64,000 nucleotides of DNA from Ornithinimicrobium humiphilum (GCF_006716885.1 NZ_VFPU01000001.1:682001-746000), one strand, 5' to 3'; counted from the first letter of the stretch, positions 17,915 through 27,335 are shown. Numbers and translations are program-made. The notes: a model not told the origin generated them from the sequence alone.

Positions 17915-19144
17915 ATGAGCCGCGAAACTGACCTGACCCTCTTCGGTGCCACGGGCTTCGTCGGCCGCCTGGTCGCCGATCATCTGGCCTCCTCTGCCCC
18001 TTCTGACGTGCGAGTTTGCCTCGCAGGTCGCTCGGACGAGCGCCTGCTCCGAGTACGGGACTCGCTCGGGCCGGCCGCCGCCGACTGGCACGTCGCGGTG
18101 GCCGACTCGGGGGACGACGAAAGCCTGCGTCGGCTCGCAGCCCGGTCCCGCGTGGTGCTGTCCACAGTTGGTCCATACCGGCGTCACGGGTTGCCCCTGG
18201 TGCTCGCCTGCGCCGAGGAGGGGACGGACTACGCCGACCTCACGGGGGAGACGACCTTCGTCCGCGAGGCCGCGGACCGGGCGCACGAGACCGCCCGCCG
18301 CACCGGGGCGCGGATCGTCGTGTCCTGCGGTTACGACTCGATGCCCTCCGACCTGGCCGTGCACCTGCTCCACCGCGCGGCCGAGGAGACCGGCGCCGGC
18401 GGGCTGACCGACACGACGACGTTCGCCCGGGCCAAGGGCTCCCTGAGCGGCGGCACCGTGGACTCGATGCGGCTGATGCTGGCCGAGATGCGCGAGGACC
18501 CGGAGGTGCAGCGGCTCCTGCTCGACCCCGAGGCGCTCTCGGGAGGGGTGCCGGGGGCGCCCGGCCAGGAGGACGTCTGGAAGCCCTTCGTCGAGGCCGG
18601 CACCGCACGGTGGGTGGCCCCCTTCGTCATGGCGTCCTACAACACCCGCGTGGTGCGTCGCTCCCACGCGCTCCGGGGGCGGGCCTACGGGCCCCGCTTC
18701 CGCTACCGCGAGGTGGTCCCCACCGGGAAGGGGGTGCGTGGAGCGGTGCGGGCCGCCGGGATGGTCGCCGGCACGGGGGCGCTCGGCCTGGCGCTCGCCA
18801 CCCCGGGTCTGCGCCGTCTGGTCGACCGCGCCCTGCCCGCGCCCGGGGAGGGGCCGAGCCAGGAGCAGCGGGAGCGCGGCTGGTTCGAGATGGAGACGCG
18901 CACGACCACCGAGGACGGACGCGAGCTGGTGGCCACCGTCGCCGCCTCCGGCGACCCGGGGTATGCCGCCACGAGCGTGATGCTCGGTCAGGCCGGGCTG
19001 GTGCTCCTCGCGACGCGACGCGACGGCAGCGCGGGCGAGGGCGGTGTGCTGACGCCCGCGGTGGCGATCGGCGACGAGCTGGTCGAGGCCCTGCGGGCGC
19101 AGGGCTTCATCCTCGAGGTCGGACCCGCGCCGGCACCACGATGA
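17915..19144 (+). CDS. Saccharopine dehydrogenase-like oxidoreductase
   Basis: 409 residues. The N-terminal Rossmann fold carries GATGFVGRLVADHL and the AGR motif; the block GPYRRHGLPLV follows. This layout matches mycobacterial trans-acting enoyl reductase-type proteins and the wider saccharopine dehydrogenase family. It probably reduces a lipid or other small substrate with NAD(P)H. The last 38 bp overlap the 3' end of the convergent universal stress gene. Substrate unknown. Confidence 0.82.
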   Translation: MSRETDLTLFGATGFVGRLVADHLASSAPSDVRVCLAGRSDERLLRVRDSLGPAAADWHVAVADSGDDESLRRLAARSRVVLSTVGPYRRHGLPLVLACAEEGTDYADLTGETTFVREAADRAHETARRTGARIVVSCGYDSMPSDLAVHLLHRAAEETGAGGLTDTTTFARAKGSLSGGTVDSMRLMLAEMREDPEVQRLLLDPEALSGGVPGAPGQEDVWKPFVEAGTARWVAPFVMASYNTRVVRRSHALRGRAYGPRFRYREVVPTGKGVRGAVRAAGMVAGTGALGLALATPGLRRLVDRALPAPGEGPSQEQRERGWFEMETRTTTEDGRELVATVAASGDPGYAATSVMLGQAGLVLLATRRDGSAGEGGVLTPAVAIGDELVEALRAQGFILEVGPAPAPR

Positions 19145-20006
19145 CCGGCACCGGCGAGTGGCGCAGGATCTTGGCGGCGCTCGAGCCCAGGAAGACCCGG
19201 CTCAGCAGGTGCGTGGAGCTCGAGCCCACGACGAGCACGTCGCCGCGCTCCCACTCCAGGCCGTCCATCGCTCCGCCCCACGAGCGGCCCACGGCGACGT
19301 GCAGCTCGGGGGCCTCGATCCCCAGCTCCAGCAGGCGCTCGCGGGCCCGGGACTGCTCGGAGCGGGCCGTCTCGACCCAGGTCCGGAGCACGAGGTCCTC
19401 GGCGCCGCTGACCCTCGGGGGGTACATGGTGCGGCCCCGCACCGCGAAGGTCACCACACGCACCCGGGCGTCGTTGCGCAGCGCGATCTGGGCGACCTGC
19501 CCCAGCAGCGCCCACGTCGGGTCGTCGCCGCGGAAGGCCAGCGTGATGCGCCGCACCCGGCTCCCCGGCTCGGCCTGGTAGCCCCTGGGGGCGACCGCGA
19601 CGGGCACGGTGCTGGAGTGCAGGAGGCGGTCGGTCTTGCTCGTCAGCCCGATCTGGCCGTGGGAGACGTCCTCGCCCGAGCCGACCACGATCATCCCCGC
19701 GCCGAGGGCCGTCGCCTCCCCGATGAGCACCTGGGGCACCGACCGCCCCGACACCCAGGTGGCGCGGGAGGGCACGTCGGGGTGCTCGCGCAGGTAGGAG
19801 CCCGCGTCGGCCGCCGCGCGCTGGCCCTCGGCGGCGGCCCAGCGCTCGAACTCGCGGTCGGTGTCGCCGGCGGTGGGGGTCGGCCACCCCTGGGGCACGA
19901 CGGTGAGGGCGACGACGTCGGTGCCTCCGGAGCGCGCCAGCTGGCAGGCGAGGTCGAGGGTGCCGAGGTCCGACCGGTGCGGACCGTGCCCGACGAGAAC
20001 CGTCAT
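19107..20006 (-). CDS. Tandem universal stress protein (UspA)
   Basis: 299 residues holding two Usp domains (about 1-140 and 150-295). The second keeps the ATP-binding pattern VVGSSSTHLLSRVFLGSSAAKIL; the first has VVGSGEDVSHGQIGLTSKTDRLL. The ATG overlaps the stop of the upstream permease (ATGA), so it is coupled to it. Permease-Usp pairs of this kind suggest that the Usp domain modulates the transporter. Its 3' end overlaps the convergent oxidoreductase gene by 38 bp. Confidence 0.88.
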   Translation of the reverse strand: MTVLVGHGPHRSDLGTLDLACQLARSGGTDVVALTVVPQGWPTPTAGDTDREFERWAAAEGQRAAADAGSYLREHPDVPSRATWVSGRSVPQVLIGEATALGAGMIVVGSGEDVSHGQIGLTSKTDRLLHSSTVPVAVAPRGYQAEPGSRVRRITLAFRGDDPTWALLGQVAQIALRNDARVRVVTFAVRGRTMYPPRVSGAEDLVLRTWVETARSEQSRARERLLELGIEAPELHVAVGRSWGGAMDGLEWERGDVLVVGSSSTHLLSRVFLGSSAAKILRHSPVPVIVVPARVRPRG

Positions 20007-21505
20007 ACCCGCTCGTCCTCCTCGTCGCCGCGCGACTCGGCGAAGTCCTCCGGGTCGTCCGTGGTGTTGAGGGCCGCGTGCCGCCGGCCGTAGACGAGGT
20101 AGAAGGCGACGACGACCGCCAGCCAGCCCAGGAAGACCATCCAGGTCAGGACCGGCAGCTTGATCACGATCCATCCGCAGATGAGGATCGTGAGGACCGG
20201 GGTGACCGGATAGCCGGGCACGCGGAAGGGTCGCTCGAGGTCGGGGTGGGTGCGGCGCAGGATCATCACGCCGGCGGCGACCGCGGAGAAGGCGACCAGG
20301 GTGCCGATCGAGACGGTGTCCCACAGGTAGTCCGCCGGGACGAAGCCGGCGATGAGCGCGATGACGACCGAGGCCACGATCGTGGTGAAGGTCGGCGTGA
20401 GGGTGCGCGGGTGGACCTTCGTGAAGCGGCGCGAGATCAGCCCGTCACGACCGATCGCGAAGAGGATCCGGGTCTGGCCGTAGAGGGTCACCAGCGTCAC
20501 CGAGAAGATCGAGATGACCGCGCCCGCCGCCAGGATGGTGCCCCAGACGGTGGTGCCGGTGACGTCGTTGAGGATCTGCGACAGGCCCGCGCTCTGGGCC
20601 GGCTCGGTGGAGAACCACTCGGTCTCCTTGGCGGCGACGCCCGCGAAGGCCACGAGGATGTAGACGCTCGTGACGATGATCAGCGCCCCGATGATGGCCC
20701 GGGGCAGGGCCCGCTGGGGGTCCTTGACCTCCTCGCCCGCGGTGGCGACCGCGTCGAGGCCGATGAAGGAGAAGAAGATCGTGCCGGCCGCCGCCGTCAT
20801 GCCCCCGATGCCTGAGGCGAAGAAGCCGGAGAAGTGGTCGGCGGTGAAGCCGGTGAGCGCGACGATGACGAAGAGCAGCAGCACGCCGAGCTTGATGAGC
20901 ACCATGATCGCGTTGGCCCGTGCCGACTCCGTCGCGCCGCGGATGAGCAGCAGCATGCAGAGGAAGACCAGGACGACGGCGGGCAGGTTGACGAAGCCCT
21001 CGGCCGTCGCGCCGTCGCCGTCGGGGACGAAGGAGGCGGTGATCGCCGTAGGCAGCTCCACCCCCGTGGTGGAGACGATGAGCTCGCCGAGGTAGCCGCT
21101 CCAGCCCACCGCGACCGCGGCGGCCGCGACGCCGTACTCCAGCAGGACGCACGCGGCGATCGCCACCGCCGCGAGCTCGCCCATCGCGTGGTAGGCGTAG
21201 GAGTAGGTCGAGCCGCTGACCGGGATGGAGCTGGCCATCTCCGCGTAGCAGAGGGCCGACAGACCCGCGGCGAGTCCGGCGATGAGGAAGCTGACGATCA
21301 CGCCGGGCCCGGCGTCGGGCACGGACTCGCTGAGCACGAAGAAGATGCCCGTGCCGACCGTGGCCCCGACGCCGAACATCATGAGCTGGAAGGTCGTGAG
21401 CGTCCGTCCCAGCTCCTCGCCGGGGTGGTGGTGCTTGCGGAAGACGATCGGCTTGCGCCGACGTAGCTGCTGTCCCAGTGGCAGGTCGACCTGCTGCGAT
21501 GCCAT
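20003..21505 (-). CDS. APC-family amino acid permease
   Basis: 500 residues with about 12 membrane helices. The first helix motif GVGATVGTGIFFVL is the unwound substrate-binding segment of cationic-amino-acid-type APC permeases. FSFIGLDAVATAGEEVKDPQRALPRAI is the conserved helix 6 to loop block. The start is ATG 21505 with AGGGGG upstream. The substrate is probably an amino acid or polyamine. It is followed in the same transcript by the tandem Usp protein. Confidence 0.92.
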   Translation of the reverse strand: MASQQVDLPLGQQLRRRKPIVFRKHHHPGEELGRTLTTFQLMMFGVGATVGTGIFFVLSESVPDAGPGVIVSFLIAGLAAGLSALCYAEMASSIPVSGSTYSYAYHAMGELAAVAIAACVLLEYGVAAAAVAVGWSGYLGELIVSTTGVELPTAITASFVPDGDGATAEGFVNLPAVVLVFLCMLLLIRGATESARANAIMVLIKLGVLLLFVIVALTGFTADHFSGFFASGIGGMTAAAGTIFFSFIGLDAVATAGEEVKDPQRALPRAIIGALIIVTSVYILVAFAGVAAKETEWFSTEPAQSAGLSQILNDVTGTTVWGTILAAGAVISIFSVTLVTLYGQTRILFAIGRDGLISRRFTKVHPRTLTPTFTTIVASVVIALIAGFVPADYLWDTVSIGTLVAFSAVAAGVMILRRTHPDLERPFRVPGYPVTPVLTILICGWIVIKLPVLTWMVFLGWLAVVVAFYLVYGRRHAALNTTDDPEDFAESRGDEEDERV

Positions 21506-21606
21506 GCGCGCCCCCTGGAGCCGACGGTGGCGCGAACCTACTCCTGCCCGTGGGGGCCTGCAACAGGTAGAGGGCCTCGGTCGAGGAGCGCCTAGCATGC
21601 TGGACC

Positions 21607-22065
21607 ATGAGGACGTTCGGGGTGGGACAGGTCCGGTATGCAGAGAGGTCGAGCCGCAGGGCGTGGGGGATCCTGCTGGGTCTGTGCCTCGTGTCCTGGC
21701 TGGGACTGGCGTTCCTCACGCACGGCGGGTGGATGCTGGCGACCCTGCTCGTGGGGATGCTGGGCGGCATCGCGGCGCTGACGCTGTGGAGCGTCGACCA
21801 CTACGGCCAGGTCCTCCTGACGGTGTCCCACCTGCGCGTGGGCCGGGAGCGCATCCCCGTGTCCGACATCATCCCCGCCTCGCTGGAGCCGCGGGGGCAC
21901 GGCGTCGATCCGCGCGGCGAGATCGCCGGCGGCGCCTTCGACACCACGATGGGGACGGACACGATCCGCTTCGTGCGCCGGGACGGCCGGCCCGTCCAGG
22001 TCGCGAGCCGACGTCCCGACGAGCTGCACCGGGCCCTGGAGTCGGTGCTGGCCGGATGGCTCTGA
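21607..22065 (+). CDS. Small membrane protein, DUF3093-like
   Basis: 152 residues: two hydrophobic helices (about 20-62) and a C-terminal beta-rich part with LRVGRERIPVSDI and a terminal SRRPDELHRAL. The order (aromatic/ER start, two helices, RVG-IP, RRPxEL) resembles DUF3093, but I hold this loosely. The next MFS gene begins at the base after its stop codon, so they form an operon. Confidence 0.55.
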   Translation: MRTFGVGQVRYAERSSRRAWGILLGLCLVSWLGLAFLTHGGWMLATLLVGMLGGIAALTLWSVDHYGQVLLTVSHLRVGRERIPVSDIIPASLEPRGHGVDPRGEIAGGAFDTTMGTDTIRFVRRDGRPVQVASRRPDELHRALESVLAGWL

Positions 22066-23412
22066 GTGGGGGCTCCTGACGGATCCGGCCGACCCACCGG
22101 GCACTCGCCGGTGATCCGGCTCATGCTCGGCGCGAGCGCGCTGACGACCCTGGGGGCCATCCCGCCCTTCCTCCTCGGCGCGCAGGCGGTGCTCGTCAGG
22201 GGCGACCTCGACTTCGGCGCGGCCGGGCTGGGGGTGGCCGTCAGCGCCTTCTTCGCCGTCGCGGCACTCGTCACGATCGCGGCCGGAGGGCTCTTCGACC
22301 GGATCGAGGTCGCGGGAGCCCGGCTCGCCGCGGGTCTCCTGGTCGGGTGCGGTGGCCTGGGAATCGCGGGCCTCGCGCACGACTGGACGGGGCTGGTCCT
22401 CGGCATGGCCGTCCTCGGCGCTGCCAACGCGACCTGCCAGGGCGCCTCGAACCGGACCATCGCCACGTTGCTCCCCGCCGGGCGCCGGGGGCTGGGCTTC
22501 GGTCTCAAGCAGAGCGCCGTCCCGGTCGCGGTCATGCTCGGCGGCCTGGCGGTCCCGACCATGACGGCGCTGCTGGGCTGGCGCAGCACCTTCGTCGTGA
22601 CCGGGAGCGTCGGTCTGCTGGTCGCGCTCGTCGGTGTCGTCGGACTGACAAGGTCCTGGTGGGCCGCGGGGCGTCGGGACGCCTCGGCGCCCACTTCTTC
22701 GGCACCTGGTGCCCCCGCCCGGGGTGACGCGTCCGCCCGCACCGTCGTCGACCGGGCCCCGTGGGGGCCGCTGCTCCTCTGCGGGCTGGCCACCACCTTC
22801 GCCAGCGCCTCGGCGAACTTCCTCGGTTCCTATCTCGCCAGCTGGGGGCACGAGGTCGGTCTGACCGTCGGCCAGGCGGGTCTCCTCATGGCTGCCGGGT
22901 CAGGCGCGTCCGTGGTCGTCCGGGTGCTCATGGGGGCGCGGGCCGACCGGAGGTACGGCGGCAACCTGACGATGGTGACGACCCTCATCATGGTCGGGGC
23001 ACTGTGCCTGACCATGCTCGCCCTCGTGCCCCGCATCGAGGTGGTGGTGGTCTTCGGCTTCCTCGCCTTCGGCCTCGGGTGGTCCTGGCCCGGCCTGATC
23101 CTCTTCGCCGTGGCCCGGATCGGCCGGGACGCCCCGACGCAGGCGTCGTCGGTCGTGCAGGCGGGCGCCTTCGTCGGGGGTGCGCTGGGTCCGGTGAGCT
23201 TCGGCGTGCTCGTGCAGGTGCTCGGCTTCCGGGGAGCGTGGCTCGCGGCCGCGGTCTCGTTCGCGATCTCGGGAGCCCTCGTGCTCGGAGCCCGCCGGGG
23301 CTTCCGGCGCGACCTGGTGTCGCGGCCCCCGGCGCGTCCTCTGGGCTTCGGAGGAGGCCGCGGGGTGCCGAGGTTCACGACGCCGGTGCCCCGGGCCGAG
23401 AGACGGGACTGA
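22066..23412 (+). CDS. MFS transporter
   Basis: 448 residues with about 12 membrane helices and a polar central loop (about 200-228). Motif-A-like sequences are weak. The first GTG (22066) directly follows the upstream stop; GTG 22111 is an alternative nearer to the first helix. The long hydrophilic tail (about 415-448) is Arg-rich. The substrate is unknown; it resembles nitrate/cyanate-type or sugar MFS proteins only in outline. Confidence 0.8.
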   Translation: MGAPDGSGRPTGHSPVIRLMLGASALTTLGAIPPFLLGAQAVLVRGDLDFGAAGLGVAVSAFFAVAALVTIAAGGLFDRIEVAGARLAAGLLVGCGGLGIAGLAHDWTGLVLGMAVLGAANATCQGASNRTIATLLPAGRRGLGFGLKQSAVPVAVMLGGLAVPTMTALLGWRSTFVVTGSVGLLVALVGVVGLTRSWWAAGRRDASAPTSSAPGAPARGDASARTVVDRAPWGPLLLCGLATTFASASANFLGSYLASWGHEVGLTVGQAGLLMAAGSGASVVVRVLMGARADRRYGGNLTMVTTLIMVGALCLTMLALVPRIEVVVVFGFLAFGLGWSWPGLILFAVARIGRDAPTQASSVVQAGAFVGGALGPVSFGVLVQVLGFRGAWLAAAVSFAISGALVLGARRGFRRDLVSRPPARPLGFGGGRGVPRFTTPVPRAERRD

Positions 23413-23434
23413 CCCGGGCGGTCGCGCCCGGGTC
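23411..23434. terminator. Perfect hairpin between convergent genes
   Basis: GACCCGGGCG-GTCG-CGCCCGGGTC is a perfect 10-bp stem. It overlaps the MFS stop codon and lies just before the 3' end of the TadG-like gene, so it can act on both strands. Confidence 0.8.
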
Positions 23435-23440
23435 GCTACG

Positions 23441-24058
23441 TCACTGCGTCAGCTGCGGCTCGATCAGAGGGTTGATCTGCATCCAGGGCTGGACGAAGTA
23501 GCGGGCGCTCGCCACGACGTAGAGCAGCCCGATGCGGTGTCCGTCGCACCGCATGAAGGTGTAGGTGACCCCGGTGACCGGCGGGATGAAGGCCGGGTCG
23601 ATCTCGCAGTCCGAGAGGTCCAGGTCCCAGGTGGCGCGTGCGGACTTGCGGCTGTCCCGGGCCCCGTCGAGCGGGACGTTCGCGCGGGTGGTGACCTCCA
23701 CGTCGCCCCAGCGCAGCATCCGGCAGCTCTCGAGGGAGGCGTCGTTCTTGCTCGCGTAGGTGGCCGCGGCGGTGCGGACCAGCGCGGGGCAGCCGCCGGT
23801 GCGGCGGACCATGGTGCGCAGCTCGGCCTCGGTGCTGAAGCCGGTCGCGAAGTAGAGGGCGCCGGCCGGGTCGAAGGCCTCGGCACCGGCGAGGGCCGCG
23901 GCGTCCGCGGCGTTCTGGTTGCCCTGCGCGCTGTTGGTCGCCACGGCGAGCCCGGCGATGCCCAGCACGACCGAGATCGTGAAGATCATCGAGATGAAGA
24001 TGAGCCCCAGGTTGATATGCCCGGACTCCTGCCGGCACTGCTCGTCGAGCTGCGTCAC
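23441..24058 (-). CDS. TadG-like pilus-associated protein
   Basis: 205 residues from GTG 24058, chosen because GGGAGGGAG lies six bases upstream; in-frame ATGs at 24103 and 24082 lack this. A single N-terminal helix (about 17-40) is followed by NAADAAALAGAEAF, the hallmark of TadG/TadE-type minor pilins, then a Cys-containing extracellular domain. The segment before the helix reads ESG-HINLG, with Gly instead of the usual Glu at +5, so prepilin peptidase may not cut it. It lies downstream of flp, separated by a hairpin. Confidence 0.75.
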   Translation of the reverse strand: MTQLDEQCRQESGHINLGLIFISMIFTISVVLGIAGLAVATNSAQGNQNAADAAALAGAEAFDPAGALYFATGFSTEAELRTMVRRTGGCPALVRTAAATYASKNDASLESCRMLRWGDVEVTTRANVPLDGARDSRKSARATWDLDLSDCEIDPAFIPPVTGVTYTFMRCDGHRIGLLYVVASARYFVQPWMQINPLIEPQLTQ

Positions 24059-24131
24059 GGCCTGCTCCCTCCCCGTTGTCATGCCCGTTCCCGCGTGAAA
24101 CACTGTCCGCCCATCCTCTCGGTGGGACGCG

Positions 24132-24170
24132 GCGGAGGGGCCGGACGTCGTACCCGTCCGACCCCTCCGT
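24132..24170 (-). terminator. Hairpin after the Flp pilin gene
   Basis: On the minus strand, ACGGAGGGG-T-CGGAC pairs with GTCCG-G-CCCCTCCGC around a nine-base loop. It lies 19 bp after the flp stop and before tadG. A partial terminator here would give more pilin than TadG. Confidence 0.7.
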
Positions 24171-24188
24171 CTGCTCGTGCCCCTCGGG

Positions 24189-24383
24189 TCAGCTGAAGGA
24201 GCCCTTGCCGGTGACCGCGTCGACGGCCGACTGGAAGACCTCGTTGATGGAGGAGCTCCAGGTCGGCGCGGTGGCGGCGAGCAGGGAGACGATGACGACG
24301 GCGACGATGATGACGCCCAGGTACTCGAGGGAGCCCTGACCGGACTCGCGGTCGAAGCGCTTGAGGAAGGTGCTGATCTTCAT
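24189..24383 (-). CDS. flp: Flp-type major pilin
   Basis: 64 residues, the usual pilin size. The prepilin peptidase site is ESG-QGSLEYLGVIIVAVV: cut after Gly15, Glu20 at +5 and Tyr21 at +6 as in Flp pilins, followed by one helix (about 22-40). The mature pilin would be 49 residues. It is read separately from the Tad machinery operon, with about 230 bp upstream that hold a GGGCCC-rich element shared with the other pilin-like gene at 35427. Confidence 0.93.
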   Translation of the reverse strand: MKISTFLKRFDRESGQGSLEYLGVIIVAVVIVSLLAATAPTWSSSINEVFQSAVDAVTGKGSFS

Positions 24384-24477
24384 GGGTGTGCCTCTCGGTC
24401 GGTCCGGGTCCCCCCGGCTGCTGTCGTGCTGACATCACTAACGCTAGGTGCGCCGAGCGCCTCGAGGCAGGGCCCCA

Positions 24478-24497
24478 GGGCCCATCCTGGGCCCAAC
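24478..24497. promoter_or_regulatory. GGGCCC-rich element upstream of flp
   Basis: GGGCCCAT followed by CCTGGGCCCAAC, about 100 bp before the flp start. The 12-mer CCTGGGCCCAAC also occurs at 35333-35344, before the other pilin-like gene. The rest of 24384-24614 shows no gene. Confidence 0.4.
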
Positions 24498-24614
24498 TCC
24501 GGCAGCCCTGCCGGGTGGGTCCGCAGCCTCTGGGGGCAGCGGGTACCGCCCCGGCTGACCTGCGGCGCAGCGGGTCCGGGGTGGTGCGGGGGAGGGGTAT
24601 GAGGTGGGGCCGGC

Positions 24615-25250
24615 TCAGGCGTCCTCGGTCGCCCCGAGCCACCAGCTGACGGCCTGGGCCCGACCGGTGACGCCGAGCTTGGCGAAGATCCGGTTGATGT
24701 GGTTCTTGACGGTCTTCTCCGACAGGAACAGCTCGGTGGCGATCTGGCGGTTGGACCGGCCCTGGGCGATGAGGGTCATGACCTCGACCTCCCGGGCGGA
24801 CAGGTCGTGGTCGGTGCGCACCTGGCTGCGCTGCTCCTCCTGGGCCAGCGCCACCACGGCCGCGGGGGAAAGGGTGCCGACGCCGCGGGCGGCGCCGCGG
24901 ACCGCGGCCTCGACGTCGGCGGGCTCGAAGGCGCCGTGCACGAGGTAGCCGCAGGCGCCGGCCCGGATCGCCGAGCGGACCACGTCGGGGCTGTCGCTGT
25001 AGGTCAGCATGACCACCTTGGTGCTCGCGCTGATCACCTCCGCCGCGGCGACCCCGTCACGCCGCGGCATGCGGACGTCCAGGAGCGTGACCGTCGGCTG
25101 GAGCCGGCGCACCATCTCGACCGCGTGGTCGCCGTCCCAGGCCTCGCCCACGACGTGGATGCCGTCGAACTGGTCCAGCAGGGCCCGGATGCCCATCCGC
25201 ACGATGGCGTTGTCGTCCGCGACGAGCACGCTGATCGGCTTGTCGGTCAT
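24615..25250 (-). CDS. NarL/LuxR-type response regulator
   Basis: 211 residues. The receiver domain has the acidic pair D12-D13, phospho-acceptor D58 (LLDVRMPRRDG) and a conserved Lys after the TYSDSP block. The C-terminal LuxR helix-turn-helix carries LSAREVEVMTLIAQGRSNRQIA and LFLSEKTVKNHINRIFAKLGV. The ATG overlaps the kinase stop (ATGA). It is the last gene of the coupled Tad operon, so it likely controls pilus genes such as flp, which begins about 230 bp downstream. Confidence 0.93.
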   Translation of the reverse strand: MTDKPISVLVADDNAIVRMGIRALLDQFDGIHVVGEAWDGDHAVEMVRRLQPTVTLLDVRMPRRDGVAAAEVISASTKVVMLTYSDSPDVVRSAIRAGACGYLVHGAFEPADVEAAVRGAARGVGTLSPAAVVALAQEEQRSQVRTDHDLSAREVEVMTLIAQGRSNRQIATELFLSEKTVKNHINRIFAKLGVTGRAQAVSWWLGATEDA

Positions 25251-26428
25251 GTCGCTACCTCCCTGTCGACCGTCGGCCACCGGGCCTCGACGGTGGTCCC
25301 CGTGCCCCGGGTGCTCGTGATGCTGACGGTGCCTCCGAGGCGCTCCGCGCGCTCGCGCATGCCGCGCAGGCCGAAGTGGCCCTGCCGCTCCTTGGCGGCC
25401 GCGTGCCGCGGGTCGAAGCCGCGGCCGTCGTCGCGCACCGTGAGCACGAGTCCGTCGTCCTCGGTGCGCAGCCAGACGTCCACCGAGGTGGCCTCCGCGT
25501 GACGCTCGACGTTCTCCAGCGCCTCGGCGACGATCGAGACGACCTCGGCGGCGCACTCGGGGGGCAGGTCGGCGATGCCGTCGACGGTGGTGCGGACCTG
25601 CCGCTCGCTCGTGGCGTAGGTGCGCGCCAGCTCCCCGATCTGCTCGGCCAGTGGTCGGTCCACCTGGTGGCGTCGCAGGGCCCGCAGCAGGGTGCGCGAC
25701 TCGTCGGCGGCGACCCGGCTGGCGTTCTCGATCTCCCGGGCGATCGGCACCACCTGCTCCGGCTGCTTCGACGCCGCGGTCTGCAGGGCGGAGGCCGCCA
25801 GGCTGATGCCGTTGACCGTCTTGCCGAGGGAGTCGTGCATCTCGCGGGCGAGCCGGGCCCGCTCGGCCTCCGCGGTGAGGCGGACGCGCTCGGCCATGAT
25901 CATGTCGCGCGAGCGCTGCAGCTCGACGAAGGCGTGGCGGATCGTCCAGCCCAGGCCCGTCGAGCCGACCAGCGCCGCGGTCACGCCGAGGACGCCGCCC
26001 GTGGACCAGGGGTCGGTGCTGCGCGAGCTGAGCACCACGACGGCGCCGAGCACCATGATGAGGCCGGGCAGGGCCAGCCACGGGGTGAGCGTGAGCCCCA
26101 GGATGATCGCGGACACGGCCAGGACCAGGAGGGCCAGGTCGGCGGGCCAGTCGAGCGCCAGGTGCAGCACGATGACGAGCAGGTCGAGGCCCGGGATCGC
26201 GGGGTGACGGAAGTAGGCGCGGACGAAGCGGTCATCGAGCATCGCCCAGCCGCTGATGATCGCGGTGAGCAGCATGAGGAAGGCCGCCCCGGTGCTCTCC
26301 GACGGCGAGAGCGCGGCCGTCAGCGAGCAGGCGAGCAGGCGGAGGGCGAAGAGCGACCGGCAGACCTTGAGGTAGCTCGGGTCGCGCAGCACCTGGGGGA
26401 CCGGGGTCCGCTGCCTCTCAGAAGCCAC
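25247..26428 (-). CDS. NarL-family sensor histidine kinase
   Basis: 393 residues from GTG 26428. Several membrane helices (about 24-60, 78-135, 143-163) form the sensor. The HisKA_3 domain has the phosphorylated His198 in LAREMHDSLGK, and the ATPase domain has ENVERHAEAT (N box), DDGRGFD (G1 box) and GLRGMRER. The start overlaps the tadC stop by 11 bp and the stop overlaps the response regulator start by four, so both proteins are made with the pilus machinery. The membrane-buried sensor suggests an envelope signal. Confidence 0.9.
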   Translation of the reverse strand: MASERQRTPVPQVLRDPSYLKVCRSLFALRLLACSLTAALSPSESTGAAFLMLLTAIISGWAMLDDRFVRAYFRHPAIPGLDLLVIVLHLALDWPADLALLVLAVSAIILGLTLTPWLALPGLIMVLGAVVVLSSRSTDPWSTGGVLGVTAALVGSTGLGWTIRHAFVELQRSRDMIMAERVRLTAEAERARLAREMHDSLGKTVNGISLAASALQTAASKQPEQVVPIAREIENASRVAADESRTLLRALRRHQVDRPLAEQIGELARTYATSERQVRTTVDGIADLPPECAAEVVSIVAEALENVERHAEATSVDVWLRTEDDGLVLTVRDDGRGFDPRHAAAKERQGHFGLRGMRERAERLGGTVSITSTRGTGTTVEARWPTVDREVAT

Positions 26429-27335
26429 CGAGGATCGATTCCAGGTCGATGTCGAAGTCCATGCCGAAGAAGGCACCGACGAGGATGAGCACCAGTGCCG
26501 CGGGCACGAGGATCGTCGACCCCACGAGGGTGACCCGCGGTGCCGCCTGACCGGCCTTCTGCCGCAGCCGCTGGGCGTTGTCGCGCCGCATGTCCAGGGC
26601 GATCTGGTTGAGGGTCTCGGCCAGCGGGGCGCCGAGCTCTTCGGCCTGCAGGAAGGCGCGGACGAAGCGGTCCATCATCACCGAGGTCGACCGGTCGCGC
26701 ATCTGCTCGAAGGCGTCGCGCACGCTCGCGCCGTGCAGCAGCTGGTCGAGCGCGAGGTTGACGTCCTCGGCCAGCGCCCCGCCGAAGCGGGAGGCCACGC
26801 GGCGCAGCGCGGGCCGGAAGGCGATACCGGCCGTGACGGTGACGGCGAGGATGTCGAGGAAGTCGGGCAGGTCGGCGTCGATCTCCTCGCGGCGCCGGTT
26901 GGCGACCGCGGCCAGCCCGGACACGGGCATGACGAAGGACAGGACCAGGACCAGCGGCGCGAGGAACCACAGCCCGTTGAGGACCAGCAGGACCGACAGC
27001 GGGATCATCAGCATCAGCCATCCGCCGACGCGGCGCAGCACCGAGTCGACGGTGATGCCGCGAGGCCGGCCGGCGTAATGGATGAGGCGGCCGAGCCAGC
27101 GCAGCGGCGCCCCGGCCAGCAGCCGGCGCAGCACCGGCACCAGGCGTCCTCCGAGGCGCTCGAGCAGCGACAGCTGGCCGCGCGCCTCGCGCTGCCGCTC
27201 CTCCTGGAGCAGGCGCAGGTCGCCGGCGTCGAGGCCCTCGACGACGTCGCTGCGCACCATGCGCAGGCCGGCGAGGAAGATCAGCAGGGCCAGCAGGGCC
27301 CCGAGGGCGGGCAGGCCGGGCAGCATGTCGGTCAC
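26418..27335 (-). CDS. tadC: Tad pilus inner-membrane platform protein TadC
   Basis: 305 residues from GTG 27335 (GTGA overlap with tadB); ATG 27326 is an alternative. Helices lie near both ends and in the middle (about 5-22, 105-140, 280-298), around a type II secretion F domain with DLPDFLDILAVTVTAGIAFRPALRRV. With TadB it forms the membrane platform that works with the CpaF ATPase. Confidence 0.9.
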   Translation of the reverse strand: MTDMLPGLPALGALLALLIFLAGLRMVRSDVVEGLDAGDLRLLQEERQREARGQLSLLERLGGRLVPVLRRLLAGAPLRWLGRLIHYAGRPRGITVDSVLRRVGGWLMLMIPLSVLLVLNGLWFLAPLVLVLSFVMPVSGLAAVANRRREEIDADLPDFLDILAVTVTAGIAFRPALRRVASRFGGALAEDVNLALDQLLHGASVRDAFEQMRDRSTSVMMDRFVRAFLQAEELGAPLAETLNQIALDMRRDNAQRLRQKAGQAAPRVTLVGSTILVPAALVLILVGAFFGMDFDIDLESILGGF

